34,155 nt of DNA from an uncultured Faecalibacterium sp. (GTDB lineage: Bacteria; Bacillota; Clostridia; Oscillospirales; Ruminococcaceae): contig CAKSZS010000026.1 of the NCBI GenBank assembly GCA_934525845.1, positions 1 to 34,155 of the forward strand, read 5' to 3'. The position numbers and the translations under genes are program-made. The notes under the pieces were generated by a model. That model saw only the letters and a list, made by a program, of their open reading frames with translations, searched no databases and was not told the DNA's origin. Shown here one piece after another: positions 23,711-32,344 of this stretch (its first letter is position 1; each line of letters starts with the position of its first letter).

Positions 23711-24676
23711 TCAGATCACAAGACCTCCGTTGACGCCAAACACCTGTCCGGTGATGTAGCCGGCGTCCTCGCCTGCCAGGAATACCAGCAGCTTCGCCAC
23801 TTCCTCCGCCGTTCCGAGCCGCCCCACCGGGGTCTCCTCGGCCAGTGCCGCCTTGTCTTCGGCGGTGAACGCTGCCATCATATCGGTATCGATGACCCCC
23901 GGTGCCACGCAGTTCACAGTGATGCCGCTGGGGCCTTCTTCTTTTGCCAGTGCCTTGGTCAGGCCGATCAGGCCCGCCTTTGCGGCCGAGTAATGCACTT
24001 CACAGCTGCCGCCGGTCTGCCCCCACATACTGCTCACCGTCAGGATGCGCCCGGCCTTGCGGCGGATCATGCCCGGCAGTGCCAGCTGGCACAGATGAAA
24101 CGCACCGGACAGATTCACATCCAGCATCCGCTGCCACTCTTCGGGGGTAATGTCGGTGAACAGTTTCTGCTGGGCGATGCCGGCATTGCTCACCAGCACA
24201 TCCACACGCCCCAGCGCCTGCTCCACCGTGCGGAACGCCAGCTCACAGCTGGCACGGCTGGCCACATCGCACTGGACTGCCAGCACGCCGGGCAGCTGCT
24301 TTTCCAGGGCAGCGGCCGCATCGGCGTTGCTGTGGTACAGCACGGCCACCCGGTACCCCGCTGCGTAAAACGCCCGGGCAGCCGCCGCACCGATGCCCCG
24401 GTCTCCGCCCGAGATAAGAACGCACCGCCCATGGGCGGGAGCCGCCAGGACCACCGGATCCGGCTTCGGGATGTCCGGGGGAACGGTCGGTTCCGGAGCA
24501 GGTGCCTGCCTCGGAGCCGGAGCGGCATCCCCGGACATTTCCATGATCCGGGTGGGTTCCTCCGGAGCGGGCGGCACCGGCGCTGCCTTGGGCTTCGGCG
24601 GTGCTTTTGGTTCCGGCACATACACCGGTTCTTCTTCCGGCGTATCAAAGGTCAATTCAAATTCGTCTTCGTACAA
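23711..24676 (-). CDS. FabG-like short-chain dehydrogenase/reductase with a Pro/Glu-rich N-terminal tail
   Basis: The C-terminal 240 residues form a classical SDR. They carry the NAD(P) motif SGGDRGIG (about 89-96), the structural VSNAGIA, the active Ser in VSSMWGQ, and YSAAK with catalytic Tyr and Lys. PGVIDTDM and the end VNGGLVI follow. This matches 3-oxoacyl-ACP reductase (FabG), but a different substrate is possible. Before it lie about 80 residues of low-complexity Pro, Glu and Ala (EEEPVYVPEPKAPPKPKAA...), which FabG normally lacks. The best start is TTG 24676, with AGGAGGG 7 bp upstream; a GTG at 24706 is the in-frame alternative without a site. The gene is not in a fatty-acid cluster. 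It has a long folded leader and lies just upstream of the sigma factor gene. Confidence 0.85.
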   Translation of the reverse strand: MYEDEFELTFDTPEEEPVYVPEPKAPPKPKAAPVPPAPEEPTRIMEMSGDAAPAPRQAPAPEPTVPPDIPKPDPVVLAAPAHGRCVLISGGDRGIGAAAARAFYAAGYRVAVLYHSNADAAAALEKQLPGVLAVQCDVASRASCELAFRTVEQALGRVDVLVSNAGIAQQKLFTDITPEEWQRMLDVNLSGAFHLCQLALPGMIRRKAGRILTVSSMWGQTGGSCEVHYSAAKAGLIGLTKALAKEEGPSGITVNCVAPGVIDTDMMAAFTAEDKAALAEETPVGRLGTAEEVAKLLVFLAGEDAGYITGQVFGVNGGLVI

Positions 24677-24682
24677 GAGTGT

Positions 24683-24830
24683 GCCCTCCTGTCGTGATCT
24701 CTGCACTGGGCGCCACGCCGCAGGCAGGAGAAATCCGCGTTCCCATCATCCGGCAGAGCATCGCTCTGTTTTCTCTTTCCGGTCAAGTCCGGTCCTGCGG
24801 CGTGCCCGCCGGTGTTCAGGATGGGGTTTC
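24683..24830 (-). other. Structured 5' leader of the SDR gene
   Basis: A perfect 10-bp stem ACGCCGCAGG / CCTGCGGCGT (24714-24723 with 24793-24802) encloses about 70 nt. Inside are the hairpin CAGAGC-GAT-GCTCTG (24762-24776, read on the minus strand) and the short stem CCGG / CCGG. The ribosome binding site lies just 3' of the closing stem. It resembles a multi-branched regulatory leader. It does not match a riboswitch class that I know. Confidence 0.5.
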
Positions 24831-24866
24831 GACAAGATTCCATTGAATAATATAGCACAATTTGCC

Positions 24867-24911
24867 GAAAAAAGAAAGTGGAAGCTGCTGACTTTTTCAC
24901 GCAGCTTCCAC
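24867..24911 (-). terminator. Terminator of the CPBP/tadA transcript
   Basis: A perfect 11-bp stem GTGGAAGCTGC / GCAGCTTCCAC (24878-24888 with 24901-24911) is followed on the minus strand by TTTCTTTTTT. It starts 5 bp after the tadA stop. Confidence 0.92.
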
Positions 24912-24915
24912 TTTT

Positions 24916-25425
24916 TTACGGTTTCTTCATATTTACTTCGGCGAGACGGGGAGGCTTCCAGCGGGGTTTTGCCGCCAGCCGAGCCCGCAGGTCTTTGAAA
25001 AAGGCCTGCAGCAGCGTCTGTGCTTCCTCGGCCCGCAGGCCGCTTTCCACCACCGGGTGATGGTTGAACGGCAGGGCAAACAGGTCGGTCACCGACCCGC
25101 AGCAGCCCGCCTTGACGTCCGCCGCGCCATAGACGACCCGCCGGATGCGGCTGTTCACGATGGCCCCCGCGCACATGGGGCAGGGTTCCAGCGTCACGAA
25201 CAGCTCGCACTCCCACAGCCGCCAGCCGCCCAGCGCCTTGCAGGCTCCATCAATGGCCAGCAGCTCGGCGTGATGCAGGGCGTTTTTTTCGGTCTCCCGG
25301 GTGTTGTGGGCCGCCGCTACCACCTCCCCGTGCCGGGCCACCACGGCCCCCACCGGTACTTCGCCCAGTGCGGCAGCTTTGCGGGCCTCGTCCAGAGCAA
25401 GGCCCATCAGTTCAAAATCGGTCAT
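24916..25425 (-). CDS. tadA: tRNA adenosine(34) deaminase TadA
   Basis: TadA converts A34 of tRNA-Arg(ACG) to inosine. The 169-residue protein has the zinc deaminase signature: HAE at 52-54 (H ligand, catalytic E) and PCPMC at 81-85 with two Cys ligands. The substrate-binding segments GEVPVGAVV and NSRIRRVVYGA are also present. The length is normal. It follows the CPBP protease gene by about 9 bp and ends at a strong terminator. In many Firmicutes the SRP RNA gene lies just downstream of tadA; I do not see its GGAAG-type conserved loop here. Confidence 0.95.
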   Translation of the reverse strand: MTDFELMGLALDEARKAAALGEVPVGAVVARHGEVVAAAHNTRETEKNALHHAELLAIDGACKALGGWRLWECELFVTLEPCPMCAGAIVNSRIRRVVYGAADVKAGCCGSVTDLFALPFNHHPVVESGLRAEEAQTLLQAFFKDLRARLAAKPRWKPPRLAEVNMKKP

Positions 25426-25434
25426 GCGGTCTCC

Positions 25435-25827
25435 TTACCCTGCGGCAAACACCAGCAGATTGTTCAATGTATGTAGCAGCCAGCCCGGCCAGACCCGGCC
25501 GGTGCGCTGGCGCAGTACTCCCAGCAGCAGCCCCATGCCCAGCGCGTAGAGGATGCCGGCGGCGCCGCCGTGCTGCACGGCAAACAGCACCGCCTGCACA
25601 AGGACCGCCGCCCTGCTTCCCAACGGCTGCAATGCGTGCTGGATGATGCCCCGGAACGCCCACTCTTCTGCCGCCGGGGCGGCAATGCAGTGCAGCACAA
25701 AGGCCTGTCCGGCGGCGCCCAGCGGCAGCAGCCCGCAGCCTGCGGCCAGCAGCCGCCCTGCCAGCAGATAGGCCAGCGCCCCGGCAAACGCCGTGCACAG
25801 TGCCCTTGTTTTTTCCGTCCGCACCAC
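25435..25827 (-). CDS. CPBP-family intramembrane glutamic protease (CAAX-like)
   Basis: The 130-residue membrane protein keeps the three CPBP motifs: EEWAFRG (EExxxR), FAVQH (FxxxH) and HTLNN (HxxxN). These build a metal-free glutamate active site within the membrane. Hydrophobic helices surround them. Bacterial members process peptides or act in bacteriocin self-immunity, and the substrate here is unknown. The protein is short for the family (often 200 or more residues). The GTG at 25827 follows AGGAGGGG; a longer frame starting at 25932 would begin inside the divergent DegV promoter and is not plausible. It probably shares a transcript with tadA. Confidence 0.82.
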   Translation of the reverse strand: MVRTEKTRALCTAFAGALAYLLAGRLLAAGCGLLPLGAAGQAFVLHCIAAPAAEEWAFRGIIQHALQPLGSRAAVLVQAVLFAVQHGGAAGILYALGMGLLLGVLRQRTGRVWPGWLLHTLNNLLVFAAG

Positions 25828-25932
25828 GTCTGCCCCTCCTGCCCTGCCGTTTTGTCCGGTGCTTATCTTATCACAGCCTGCCGGAACGCGCAAGTATTTT
25901 GCGTTCTGCCGCATCAAATTTGACTCAAACAA

Positions 25933-25962
25933 TTGACATACCGTCCCGTGGTCTGGTATAAT
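25933..25962 (+). promoter_or_regulatory. Promoter for the DegV gene
   Basis: A perfect TTGACA (25933-25938), an 18-bp spacer, and a perfect TATAAT (25957-25962) preceded by TGG (extended -10). Confidence 0.88.
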
Positions 25963-26027
25963 GTTTCCCGACCATTTTGCAGGAAGCGTTGCATATTTTG
26001 ATTTTACCGGAAACCCGGAGGTATTTT

Positions 26028-26885
26028 ATGATCCGTATTCTCACCGATTCTGCGTCTGACATCCTGCCCGCCGAAGCAGAACAGCTGGGCGTGACCGTCA
26101 TTCCCCTGAACGTCACCCTGGAAGACGGCACCGTTCTGCGGGACGGCATCGACCAGACCCCCAGCGAGTATTATGCACTTTTGAAAGCGTGCCGCAAGCT
26201 GCCCACCACCAGCCAGCCCAGCCCAGAGCTGTTCGAGCGGTTCTATCAGGACGCCGCTGCCGCCGGGGACGAAGTGCTGGGCATCTTCCTGTCCCACGAG
26301 CTGTCCGGAACCTGGCAGTGCGCCAAGCTGGCGGCGGATCTGGCCAACGTGGACAACGTGCTGTTTGTGGACAGCGCCAGCGTCTGCCTGGGCGAAGCTT
26401 TGCTGGTGCGGCTGGCCGTTCATCTGCGGGACTGCGGCAAGACGCTGGTGCAGATCGCCACCGACCTGGAGCACGCCAAGGAGCATCTGCACCTGGTGGC
26501 CGCCATCGATGACCTGAAGTATCTGCGCAAAGGCGGCCGTCTGCCCGCCGCTGTGGCCGTAGCCGGCGGTATGCTGGGCATCAAGCCCCTTATTACCCTT
26601 CAGGAGGGCAAGGTCGCCATGGCCGGCAAGGCCCGGGGCCTGCCCGGCGCGTATGTAGCCCTGTTCAAGAAGATCGAGGAGCTGGGCGGCATCAGCCCCG
26701 ACTTTGCCGCGCTGGCCGGTTATACCGTCTCCATCCGCGAGGTGCAGCCCATCCAGACCTACCTGCAGGACACCCTGCACCAGGCCGACCCGCTGGTGCG
26801 GCAGATCGGCTGCGTCATCGGCACCCACACCGGCCCCGGTGCCTTCGGCATCGCATTCTTTGATAAAGAGCTGGTGCTGGAATAA
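26028..26885 (+). CDS. DegV-family fatty-acid-binding protein
   Basis: DegV/FakB proteins bind a fatty acid and present it to the kinase FakA for phosphorylation. The 285-residue protein shows MIRILTDSASDILP at the start, TSQPSPELF, FLSHELSGTWQ, the DSASVCLGEA segment and DLKYLRKGGRLP, and ends GTHTGPGAFGIAFFDKEL. This is the full two-domain DegV layout. ATG 26028 follows GGAGG. It has a near-consensus promoter and a perfect terminator, so it is a single-gene unit. No fakA is nearby. Whether it is a true FakB cannot be decided from sequence alone. Confidence 0.93.
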   Translation: MIRILTDSASDILPAEAEQLGVTVIPLNVTLEDGTVLRDGIDQTPSEYYALLKACRKLPTTSQPSPELFERFYQDAAAAGDEVLGIFLSHELSGTWQCAKLAADLANVDNVLFVDSASVCLGEALLVRLAVHLRDCGKTLVQIATDLEHAKEHLHLVAAIDDLKYLRKGGRLPAAVAVAGGMLGIKPLITLQEGKVAMAGKARGLPGAYVALFKKIEELGGISPDFAALAGYTVSIREVQPIQTYLQDTLHQADPLVRQIGCVIGTHTGPGAFGIAFFDKELVLE

Positions 26886-26903
26886 AACCTATGAAACCTA
26901 AAA

Positions 26904-26942
26904 CAAGTCGGGCAGCCCGCGGGCTGCCCGACTTGTTTTTTT
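26904..26942 (+). terminator. Terminator of the DegV gene, bidirectional
   Basis: A perfect palindrome (CAAGTCGGGCAGCCC with its complement, 26904-26935) is followed by seven T residues. On the other strand it is followed by TTTTAGG, so it can also end the convergent permease gene. Confidence 0.93.
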
Positions 26943-26949
26943 AATATCC

Positions 26950-27723
26950 TTACAGCACCGCGTCCGAGATGAGTTTGCCCAGCAGCAGCACCAGCACCAC
27001 CAGCATCATGGGGCGGATGAAGCGGGCGCCCTTTTTCAGGGCGAAGTGCGAGCCCAGCAGGTTGCCCAGAATGTTGCTGATGGCACAGGGGATGCCGATG
27101 TGGAACACCACCAGACCGTTCATCAGGTAGGTGAACAGGCTGGCGTAGTTGCTGGCCAGATTGAGCACCTTGCCGTTGCCGTTGGCGGTGCGCAGGTCAA
27201 AGCCCATCAGGGTGGTAAAGGCAATGATGGCAAAGGTGCCGGTGCCCGGGCCCACGATGCCGTCGTACAGGCCGATGCCAAAGCCGATGGCCAGCGCCAG
27301 CAGGATCTTTTTCAGGTCCAGCGTGCCGTCATCCCGGTTCTCGTCCGGCAGGTTGCGCTGCCACAGAATGATGACCGCCGCCACCGGCAGGATGATGAAC
27401 ATCATGGTGCGCAGCATCTCGTCACTGAGCAGCAGCACGATGTGCGCGCCCAGCGCACTGCCCGCAAAGCTGCCGATGGCTGCAAGAACGCCCACCTTCA
27501 CGTTTATGGCACCGCTTTTGAAAAAGTTTGCCGTGGCAAAGGTGGTGCCGCAGGCGGCGCTGAACTTGTTGGTGGCATAGGTGTAGTGGGGCGGCAGCCC
27601 GGCGAACAGATAGGCCGGCAGACTGATCAGCCCGCCGCCGCCGGCTGCCGAATCCACAAAGCCTGCAAAGCCGGTCATCAGAATGAGAAACGCCATCATC
27701 CACGGCGAGATCGTGATACCCAT
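26950..27723 (-). CDS. TSUP-family permease (TauE/SafE type)
   Basis: This 257-residue integral membrane protein has about eight hydrophobic segments. It has the family motifs FVDSAAGGGGLISLPAYL near the start and GIGLYDGIVGPGTGTFAIIAF in the middle, the two inverted halves typical of TSUP. Members move small sulfur or organic anions such as sulfite, sulfoacetate or thiosulfate. The substrate cannot be read from sequence. ATG 27723 has AAGAGGA upstream. The gene lies downstream of the dipeptidase on the same strand, separated by 160 bp with a long hairpin. Confidence 0.9.
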   Translation of the reverse strand: MGITISPWMMAFLILMTGFAGFVDSAAGGGGLISLPAYLFAGLPPHYTYATNKFSAACGTTFATANFFKSGAINVKVGVLAAIGSFAGSALGAHIVLLLSDEMLRTMMFIILPVAAVIILWQRNLPDENRDDGTLDLKKILLALAIGFGIGLYDGIVGPGTGTFAIIAFTTLMGFDLRTANGNGKVLNLASNYASLFTYLMNGLVVFHIGIPCAISNILGNLLGSHFALKKGARFIRPMMLVVLVLLLGKLISDAVL

Positions 27724-27819
27724 TGTTATAATTCCTCTTATCTTTCCAAGTCGTTTGTTCTTTTTCAGGGGACGCGCGCCTCAGACCATATAAAGCCTCC
27801 CCTCGCAGGGCAATACACA

Positions 27820-27857
27820 GCCCGGGATACCCGCACAGCGCAGGGATATCTCCGGGC
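27820..27857 (-). other. Long hairpin between dipeptidase and permease genes
   Basis: GCCCGG-GATA pairs with TATC-CCGGGC, with further pairing inside (CCCTGCGC / GTGCGGG). No T-tract follows, so it is more likely an RNA processing or stability element than an intrinsic terminator. Confidence 0.45.
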
Positions 27858-27883
27858 ATATTTTGCAATTTTTCGACTTGATA

Positions 27884-28873
27884 TTACAAGTTGTTTTTAA
27901 AGAAGCGGTAAGCGTTGCGCCAGTAGATGGCTTCCACCTCGTCCTCGGTAAAGCCCTCGCGGCGCAGCGCCTCGGCCAGCAGCGGCATATCTGCCGCCGT
28001 TTCCAGCTCGTGCTGGCCGCCGATGCCGTCAAAGTCGCTGCCAAGGCTGATGACCTCAATGCCGCCCACCTGCTTGAAGTGTGCCGCGTGCTTTGCCAGC
28101 CGCTCCACCGTGCTGCGGCAAAGCTTCGGGTGTGCCGAGTCTGCGTCCACAAAGGAGGCGCAGTAGTTCAGCCCCGCAATGCCGCCCTTTTCCGCCAGTG
28201 CGCGGATCATCTCATCGGTCAGGTTGCGGTTGTGGGGCGACAGGGCACGGCAGTTGGAGTGGCTTGCCGCAAAGGGACGGGTGCTGTGGTTTGCAATGTC
28301 CCAGAAGCCCTTATCCGAAAGGTGGCTCACGTCTGCGGTGATGTGCAGCTTTTCCATCTCCTCCAAAAAGGCAAAGCCCCGCTCGGTCAAACCGGTCTCG
28401 GTGTTGGCCACCAGCGGCCCGCCGGGGTTTGCGTTGGGGGCTGCCAGCTCGTTGGGATAGTTCCAGGTCAGGGTCATCATGCGCACGCCCAGCTCCTGCA
28501 GCCGCCGCAGCACGCCCAGACTGCCCTTGCAGCAGCCGCCCTCTTCCACCGTCAGCATGGCGCTGAGCTTGCCCTCGGCGCGGTTGCGCTCAAGGTCGGC
28601 GGCGGTGTACACCGGGGCGATCTTTTCCGGGTAAGCCGCCATGAGCCGCTTGAAGATGTCGATCTCCTCCAGCACGCTTACCAGCGGGTCAGCCCCGGGA
28701 GCGGGGTCGGCCAGATCCACATAGGCCGCAAAGCATTGCAGCAGATAATCCCCCTGCTGCAATTTTTCAAGGTCGATATGCAGGTCGTTGTGCAAAAAGC
28801 TTTTGGGTGCGCCCGCCTTTTCGGCGCGGCGCAGTTCTAACAGGGTATCGCAATGCAGATCCCAAACCTTCAT
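27884..28873 (-). CDS. Membrane dipeptidase-like peptidase (family M19)
   Basis: M19 enzymes are zinc dipeptidases that cleave dipeptides, including those with D-amino acids. The 329 residues carry the metal site: WDLHCDT (H7, D9), TVEEGG (bridging Glu), DVSHLSD and ASHSNCRAL (His ligands), and SDFDGIGG (catalytic Asp region). There is no signal peptide, so despite the family name this is a cytoplasmic enzyme. The ATG has AAAGGAG upstream. The gene starts 15 bp after the SNF2 helicase gene ends, so the two are probably one operon, although I see no functional link. Confidence 0.93.
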   Translation of the reverse strand: MKVWDLHCDTLLELRRAEKAGAPKSFLHNDLHIDLEKLQQGDYLLQCFAAYVDLADPAPGADPLVSVLEEIDIFKRLMAAYPEKIAPVYTAADLERNRAEGKLSAMLTVEEGGCCKGSLGVLRRLQELGVRMMTLTWNYPNELAAPNANPGGPLVANTETGLTERGFAFLEEMEKLHITADVSHLSDKGFWDIANHSTRPFAASHSNCRALSPHNRNLTDEMIRALAEKGGIAGLNYCASFVDADSAHPKLCRSTVERLAKHAAHFKQVGGIEVISLGSDFDGIGGQHELETAADMPLLAEALRREGFTEDEVEAIYWRNAYRFFKNNL

Positions 28874-28888
28874 GATGAATACACTCCT

Positions 28889-31800
28889 TTATGCTTCTTC
28901 TCCCAGCAGCTGCAACAGCTGTTCGGGGTTCATGGACAAAATCGCGCCGTCTGCCCCGCCGGTAACGGTGTCGGCCAGCGACTGCTTGGCCTGTTGCAGC
29001 TCCACGATTTTTTCCTCAATGGTGTCCTGTGCAATGAGCTTATACACCTGCACAGGGTTCTTCTGGCCGATGCGGTAGGCGCGGTCGGTGGCCTGATTCT
29101 GCGCCGCCACGTTCCACCACGGATCGTAGTGGATGACGATGTCCGCCGCCGTCAGGTTCAGACCGGTGCCGCCGGCCCGCAGGGAGATCAGGAACACCCC
29201 CGCCTCTCCATTGTTGAACCGCCGCACCAGCTCGGCACGCACCGGCTTGGGGGTAGACCCCTGCAGGGTGAAGTGGCTCACCCCGGCTTCGTCCAGCCGC
29301 TTTGCCAGCAGATCCAGCATGGAGGTGAACTGGCTGAACAGCAGGATGTGGTGCCCGCCCTCCACCGCGGCGGTGACCAGCTCCATGCAGGCATCCAGCT
29401 TGGCGCTGCCGCCGGCCCAGTTGTCGGCCACCAGGCGGGGGTCGCAGCAGATCTGCCGCAGCCGCATGAGCACCGCAAACACCGCCATTTTGTCCTCGGG
29501 CTTGGCGGCGCGCAGCTTCTCGCGGGCGTCCACCACGGCGGCAAGGTACAGCTTGCGCTGTTCGGTGTCCAGCTCGATGCGGTGGATGTTCTCGGTCTTG
29601 GGGGGCAGTTCCTTCAGCACTTCTGCCTTCATGCGGCGCAGGATGAACGGCCCGGTGAGCTGGTTCAGACGCCGCACGGCGCTGGGGTCTTCCTCTTGCA
29701 CGATGGGCTTTTCAAACCGGGCACAGAAGTTCTTGTAGGGCGGCAGATAGCCCGGCATCAGGAAGGAGAAGATGCTCCACAATTCGCCCAGGCGGTTCTC
29801 CACCGGCGTGCCGGTGAGGGCGAACCGCACCTGGCTTTTGATCTGGCACACGGCTTTGTACTTCTGGGTGGTATGGTTCTTGATGGCCTGCGCCTCGTCC
29901 AGGATGCAGGCATAGAACGGCTGTTCCGCATAGCGGTCGGCATCCCGGCGCAGCAGGTCGTAGCTGGTCACCACCAGGTCGGCGTCCGCCCACTGAAGGG
30001 CCAGCTGGGCGCGGCGGGCGGCATCGCCGTCCACCGCCACGCAGGTGAGCTGGGGCGTGAACTTTCTGCACTCTTCTTCCCAGTTCAGCACCAGCGACGC
30101 CGGGCAGACGATGAGGCTGGGCAGGGTCTGGCCGTTCTCCTTCATGGCCAGCAGATAGCTCAGCACCTGCAGGGTCTTGCCCAGACCCATATCATCGGCC
30201 AGGATGCCGCCCATGCCGTAGCCGTCCAGGGTACGCAGCCAGCGGTAGCCGTCCCGCTGATACTTGCGCAGGATATCATGCAGAGATTCCGGCGGGGTGT
30301 ACTCGCTGTCCTTCACGGCATGGAAGCTGCGGCTGATGCGCCGGAATGCATCATCCCGGCTGAAGCGCAGGCCGCTCTGGCCGGACAGCGCCCAGTCCAG
30401 CGTAGGAGCGCGGTAGAGCGGCAGCTCCGCATGGCCGTCCTTCAGTTTTGCGCCAGACAGCTCCAGCGTCTCGTTCAGTTCATCCAGCCCTTCCAGATTG
30501 TCATCCAGCCGCAGAAGACGGCCGTCCCGCAGACGGTGGTAGCGCTTTTTCTGATGCAGGGACTTCAGCAGCTCCTTCAGCTCGCCGGCCGGGAATTCCC
30601 CGGTATCCACCTGCAGGTCCAGCACACTGCCGTGCACCGACACCCCCACCGAGATCTTCGGCGGCGCGGCCTGCAGGTTCCGGAACGCATCCGTCAGGTA
30701 GACTTCTCCTTCCGCCAGCAGCGCCGGGATGCCTTCTTCCAGAAGGCGGTAGATCTGTTCCTCGTCCGCTGCAAGATACTGATCCTTTGCCCCGGCATCC
30801 GGATCCAGCCAGGTGCTCAGCAGGCGGCGGGCACGGGTCTCTGCCCGGGCATCCCGCATCAGCCCTGCCGGTGCCGGGGCAAAGGGCGTCACCCGATCTT
30901 CCCCGTACAGAAACTCCGCATGGGCGGTGATGACCATGCCGCGCTCCTTGGGGGCATCCAGGTAGAACTGCACCACCGGCTCCAGCGGGATCTGATTCAG
31001 CAGAAGCCGCTCCGGGTCCACGATGGTCAGTTTACTGCCCAGCTCCGGCAGCACATAGCTGCAGAACGCCGCAGCATCTGCACTGGTAAAAAACAGACTT
31101 TTGCCGCACAGACTCTGCATCGCCGGCAGAACGCGGGCACAGTCATTCTGCGGCAGCCTCCACAGCGTATCGCTGCTGAACAGATAGTCCTCGTCCAGCC
31201 CGCGCACCACGCTCAGGGCGGGCTGCACTTCCACCTGCACGCCGCCCCGGCGGCGCTCCACGGTCATCGTGATGGCCGGCAGCCCCTCTTTCAGCCGATA
31301 GCCGCCCAGCATTCCGGTGGGCGCATACAGCTGCACAAAGGCATCAAACGTTTCTCCGGTCAGGGGCAGACCGCCGGCCGGGCCTTTTTCCGCCGCATAG
31401 CTGTAGGTGCGCACCACGTTGGCTTCCAGGCTCTGCTTGGCACGCACCTGCCGGCGCAGAAGGCGGAGCAGCTGCTGTGCCTCTGGAGCAAAAGCGTCCC
31501 ACCGGTGCACAAAGGCCAGCGCCTTGCCATAGCTGACGCTTTTGCCCTGCTCGATGTTGTCCAGCAGCAGCGGAATGCTTTTGACCACATACTGCCGCCC
31601 GCAGGCACCGTCTGCGATGCGAAGCCTCAGCCAGGGCTGTTCGCCGGGCAGCAGGGTCAGCTCCGGTTCCAGCCGGGCAAAACCGGTGCGCTGTACGGTC
31701 TCTGCAGCAGTCAGATCCTGCAGGGCGCTCTCCTGGTAGGTCTCCAGCAGCCTGCGGGCTTCGTAGTCGGACTCCGGCGCACTGCCATGCCATTTGCGGC

Positions 31801-32206
31801 CGAACAGCATTTCCAGCCCGGACGCATAGCTGTCCCGGCGGGCAGACTCCGGGTGCAGCGTCCCCACGCCCCGGGACACCCCGGGGATCTGTTCCGGCTT
31901 TGGTTCCGTTTTCGGCGTGTTCCGGGCGGCGTCTTCCAGAAGCAGTGCCCCGATGTGCTTGCAGTAGGTTCCGTCGCCGTTCTGATTGTAGGGGCAGTCG
32001 CAGGACGCGCTGACAAAGCTGCCGTTTTCCCGCAGCCAGGCCTGCGTATAATAACAGTCCGCTCCGCTGCCCTGTACCAGCGCCGACAGATGCCGCACCC
32101 CTTCTTCGTTTGTGGTGCAGCTGCTGCGCAGGATGCGTCTGCGGTATTTTTTTGCCCGCTCAAAGATCGGATCTCCCAGCAGTCTTCGGATCTCTTCTGC
32201 GTCCAT
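28889..32206 (-). CDS. SNF2-family DNA-dependent ATPase/helicase with N-terminal SWIM zinc finger
   Basis: The 1105-residue protein begins with a SWIM-type zinc finger (about 69-90: SCDCPYNQ...YCKHIGALLL, CxC...CxH). A long helicase-associated region follows (about 100-640). The SNF2 ATPase comes next, with Walker A LADDMGLGKTLQ near 672 and DEAQAIKN near 770. The C-terminal helicase half has LLFSQFTSMLDLLAKRL, LISLRAGGTGLNLTAAD and the arginine-finger motif QATDRAYRIGQ. It should be a DNA translocase that remodels protein-DNA complexes; its role in bacteria is poorly known. ATG 32206 follows GGAAGGAGGGG. No restriction, methylase or defence genes lie beside it, so a defence-system role is not supported here. 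Confidence 0.93.
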   Translation of the reverse strand: MDAEEIRRLLGDPIFERAKKYRRRILRSSCTTNEEGVRHLSALVQGSGADCYYTQAWLRENGSFVSASCDCPYNQNGDGTYCKHIGALLLEDAARNTPKTEPKPEQIPGVSRGVGTLHPESARRDSYASGLEMLFGRKWHGSAPESDYEARRLLETYQESALQDLTAAETVQRTGFARLEPELTLLPGEQPWLRLRIADGACGRQYVVKSIPLLLDNIEQGKSVSYGKALAFVHRWDAFAPEAQQLLRLLRRQVRAKQSLEANVVRTYSYAAEKGPAGGLPLTGETFDAFVQLYAPTGMLGGYRLKEGLPAITMTVERRRGGVQVEVQPALSVVRGLDEDYLFSSDTLWRLPQNDCARVLPAMQSLCGKSLFFTSADAAAFCSYVLPELGSKLTIVDPERLLLNQIPLEPVVQFYLDAPKERGMVITAHAEFLYGEDRVTPFAPAPAGLMRDARAETRARRLLSTWLDPDAGAKDQYLAADEEQIYRLLEEGIPALLAEGEVYLTDAFRNLQAAPPKISVGVSVHGSVLDLQVDTGEFPAGELKELLKSLHQKKRYHRLRDGRLLRLDDNLEGLDELNETLELSGAKLKDGHAELPLYRAPTLDWALSGQSGLRFSRDDAFRRISRSFHAVKDSEYTPPESLHDILRKYQRDGYRWLRTLDGYGMGGILADDMGLGKTLQVLSYLLAMKENGQTLPSLIVCPASLVLNWEEECRKFTPQLTCVAVDGDAARRAQLALQWADADLVVTSYDLLRRDADRYAEQPFYACILDEAQAIKNHTTQKYKAVCQIKSQVRFALTGTPVENRLGELWSIFSFLMPGYLPPYKNFCARFEKPIVQEEDPSAVRRLNQLTGPFILRRMKAEVLKELPPKTENIHRIELDTEQRKLYLAAVVDAREKLRAAKPEDKMAVFAVLMRLRQICCDPRLVADNWAGGSAKLDACMELVTAAVEGGHHILLFSQFTSMLDLLAKRLDEAGVSHFTLQGSTPKPVRAELVRRFNNGEAGVFLISLRAGGTGLNLTAADIVIHYDPWWNVAAQNQATDRAYRIGQKNPVQVYKLIAQDTIEEKIVELQQAKQSLADTVTGGADGAILSMNPEQLLQLLGEEA

Positions 32207-32293
32207 GCCGTCCCCTCCTTCCGGTTCCCCGGGATCACTTTATTTTATAAGAATACCGCGTTCTGCCCCGGGATGCAAGCGTTCCTGCGGTAT

Positions 32294-32327
32294 AAAAAAT
32301 GCCGCCCCTTTTCACAAGGAGCGGCAT
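32294..32327 (-). terminator. Terminator of the DtxR-family regulator gene
   Basis: ATGCCGC-CCTT pairs with AAGG-GCGGCAT (32299-32327) and on the minus strand is followed by TTTTTATA. Confidence 0.9.
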
Positions 32328-32344
32328 GGGATTCCTGCAGCAGC

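Noticed and set aside
24805..24840. 5S rRNA-like words (CCCATCC..GAACAC) on the minus strand
   Set aside because: Only one short motif resembles 5S rRNA. The rest of the molecule and its stems are absent.
24707..24915. SRP RNA gene downstream of tadA
   Set aside because: The position would fit Firmicutes, but the conserved loop sequences (GGAAG/AGCAG type) are missing on both strands. The folded region ends at a ribosome site instead.
28889..32206. Defence-system helicase (DISARM/BREX-like)
   Set aside because: The neighbours are a dipeptidase and a metal regulator. No methylase, nuclease, PLD or other defence gene is present. SWIM/SNF2 proteins of this kind are common chromosomal genes in Firmicutes.
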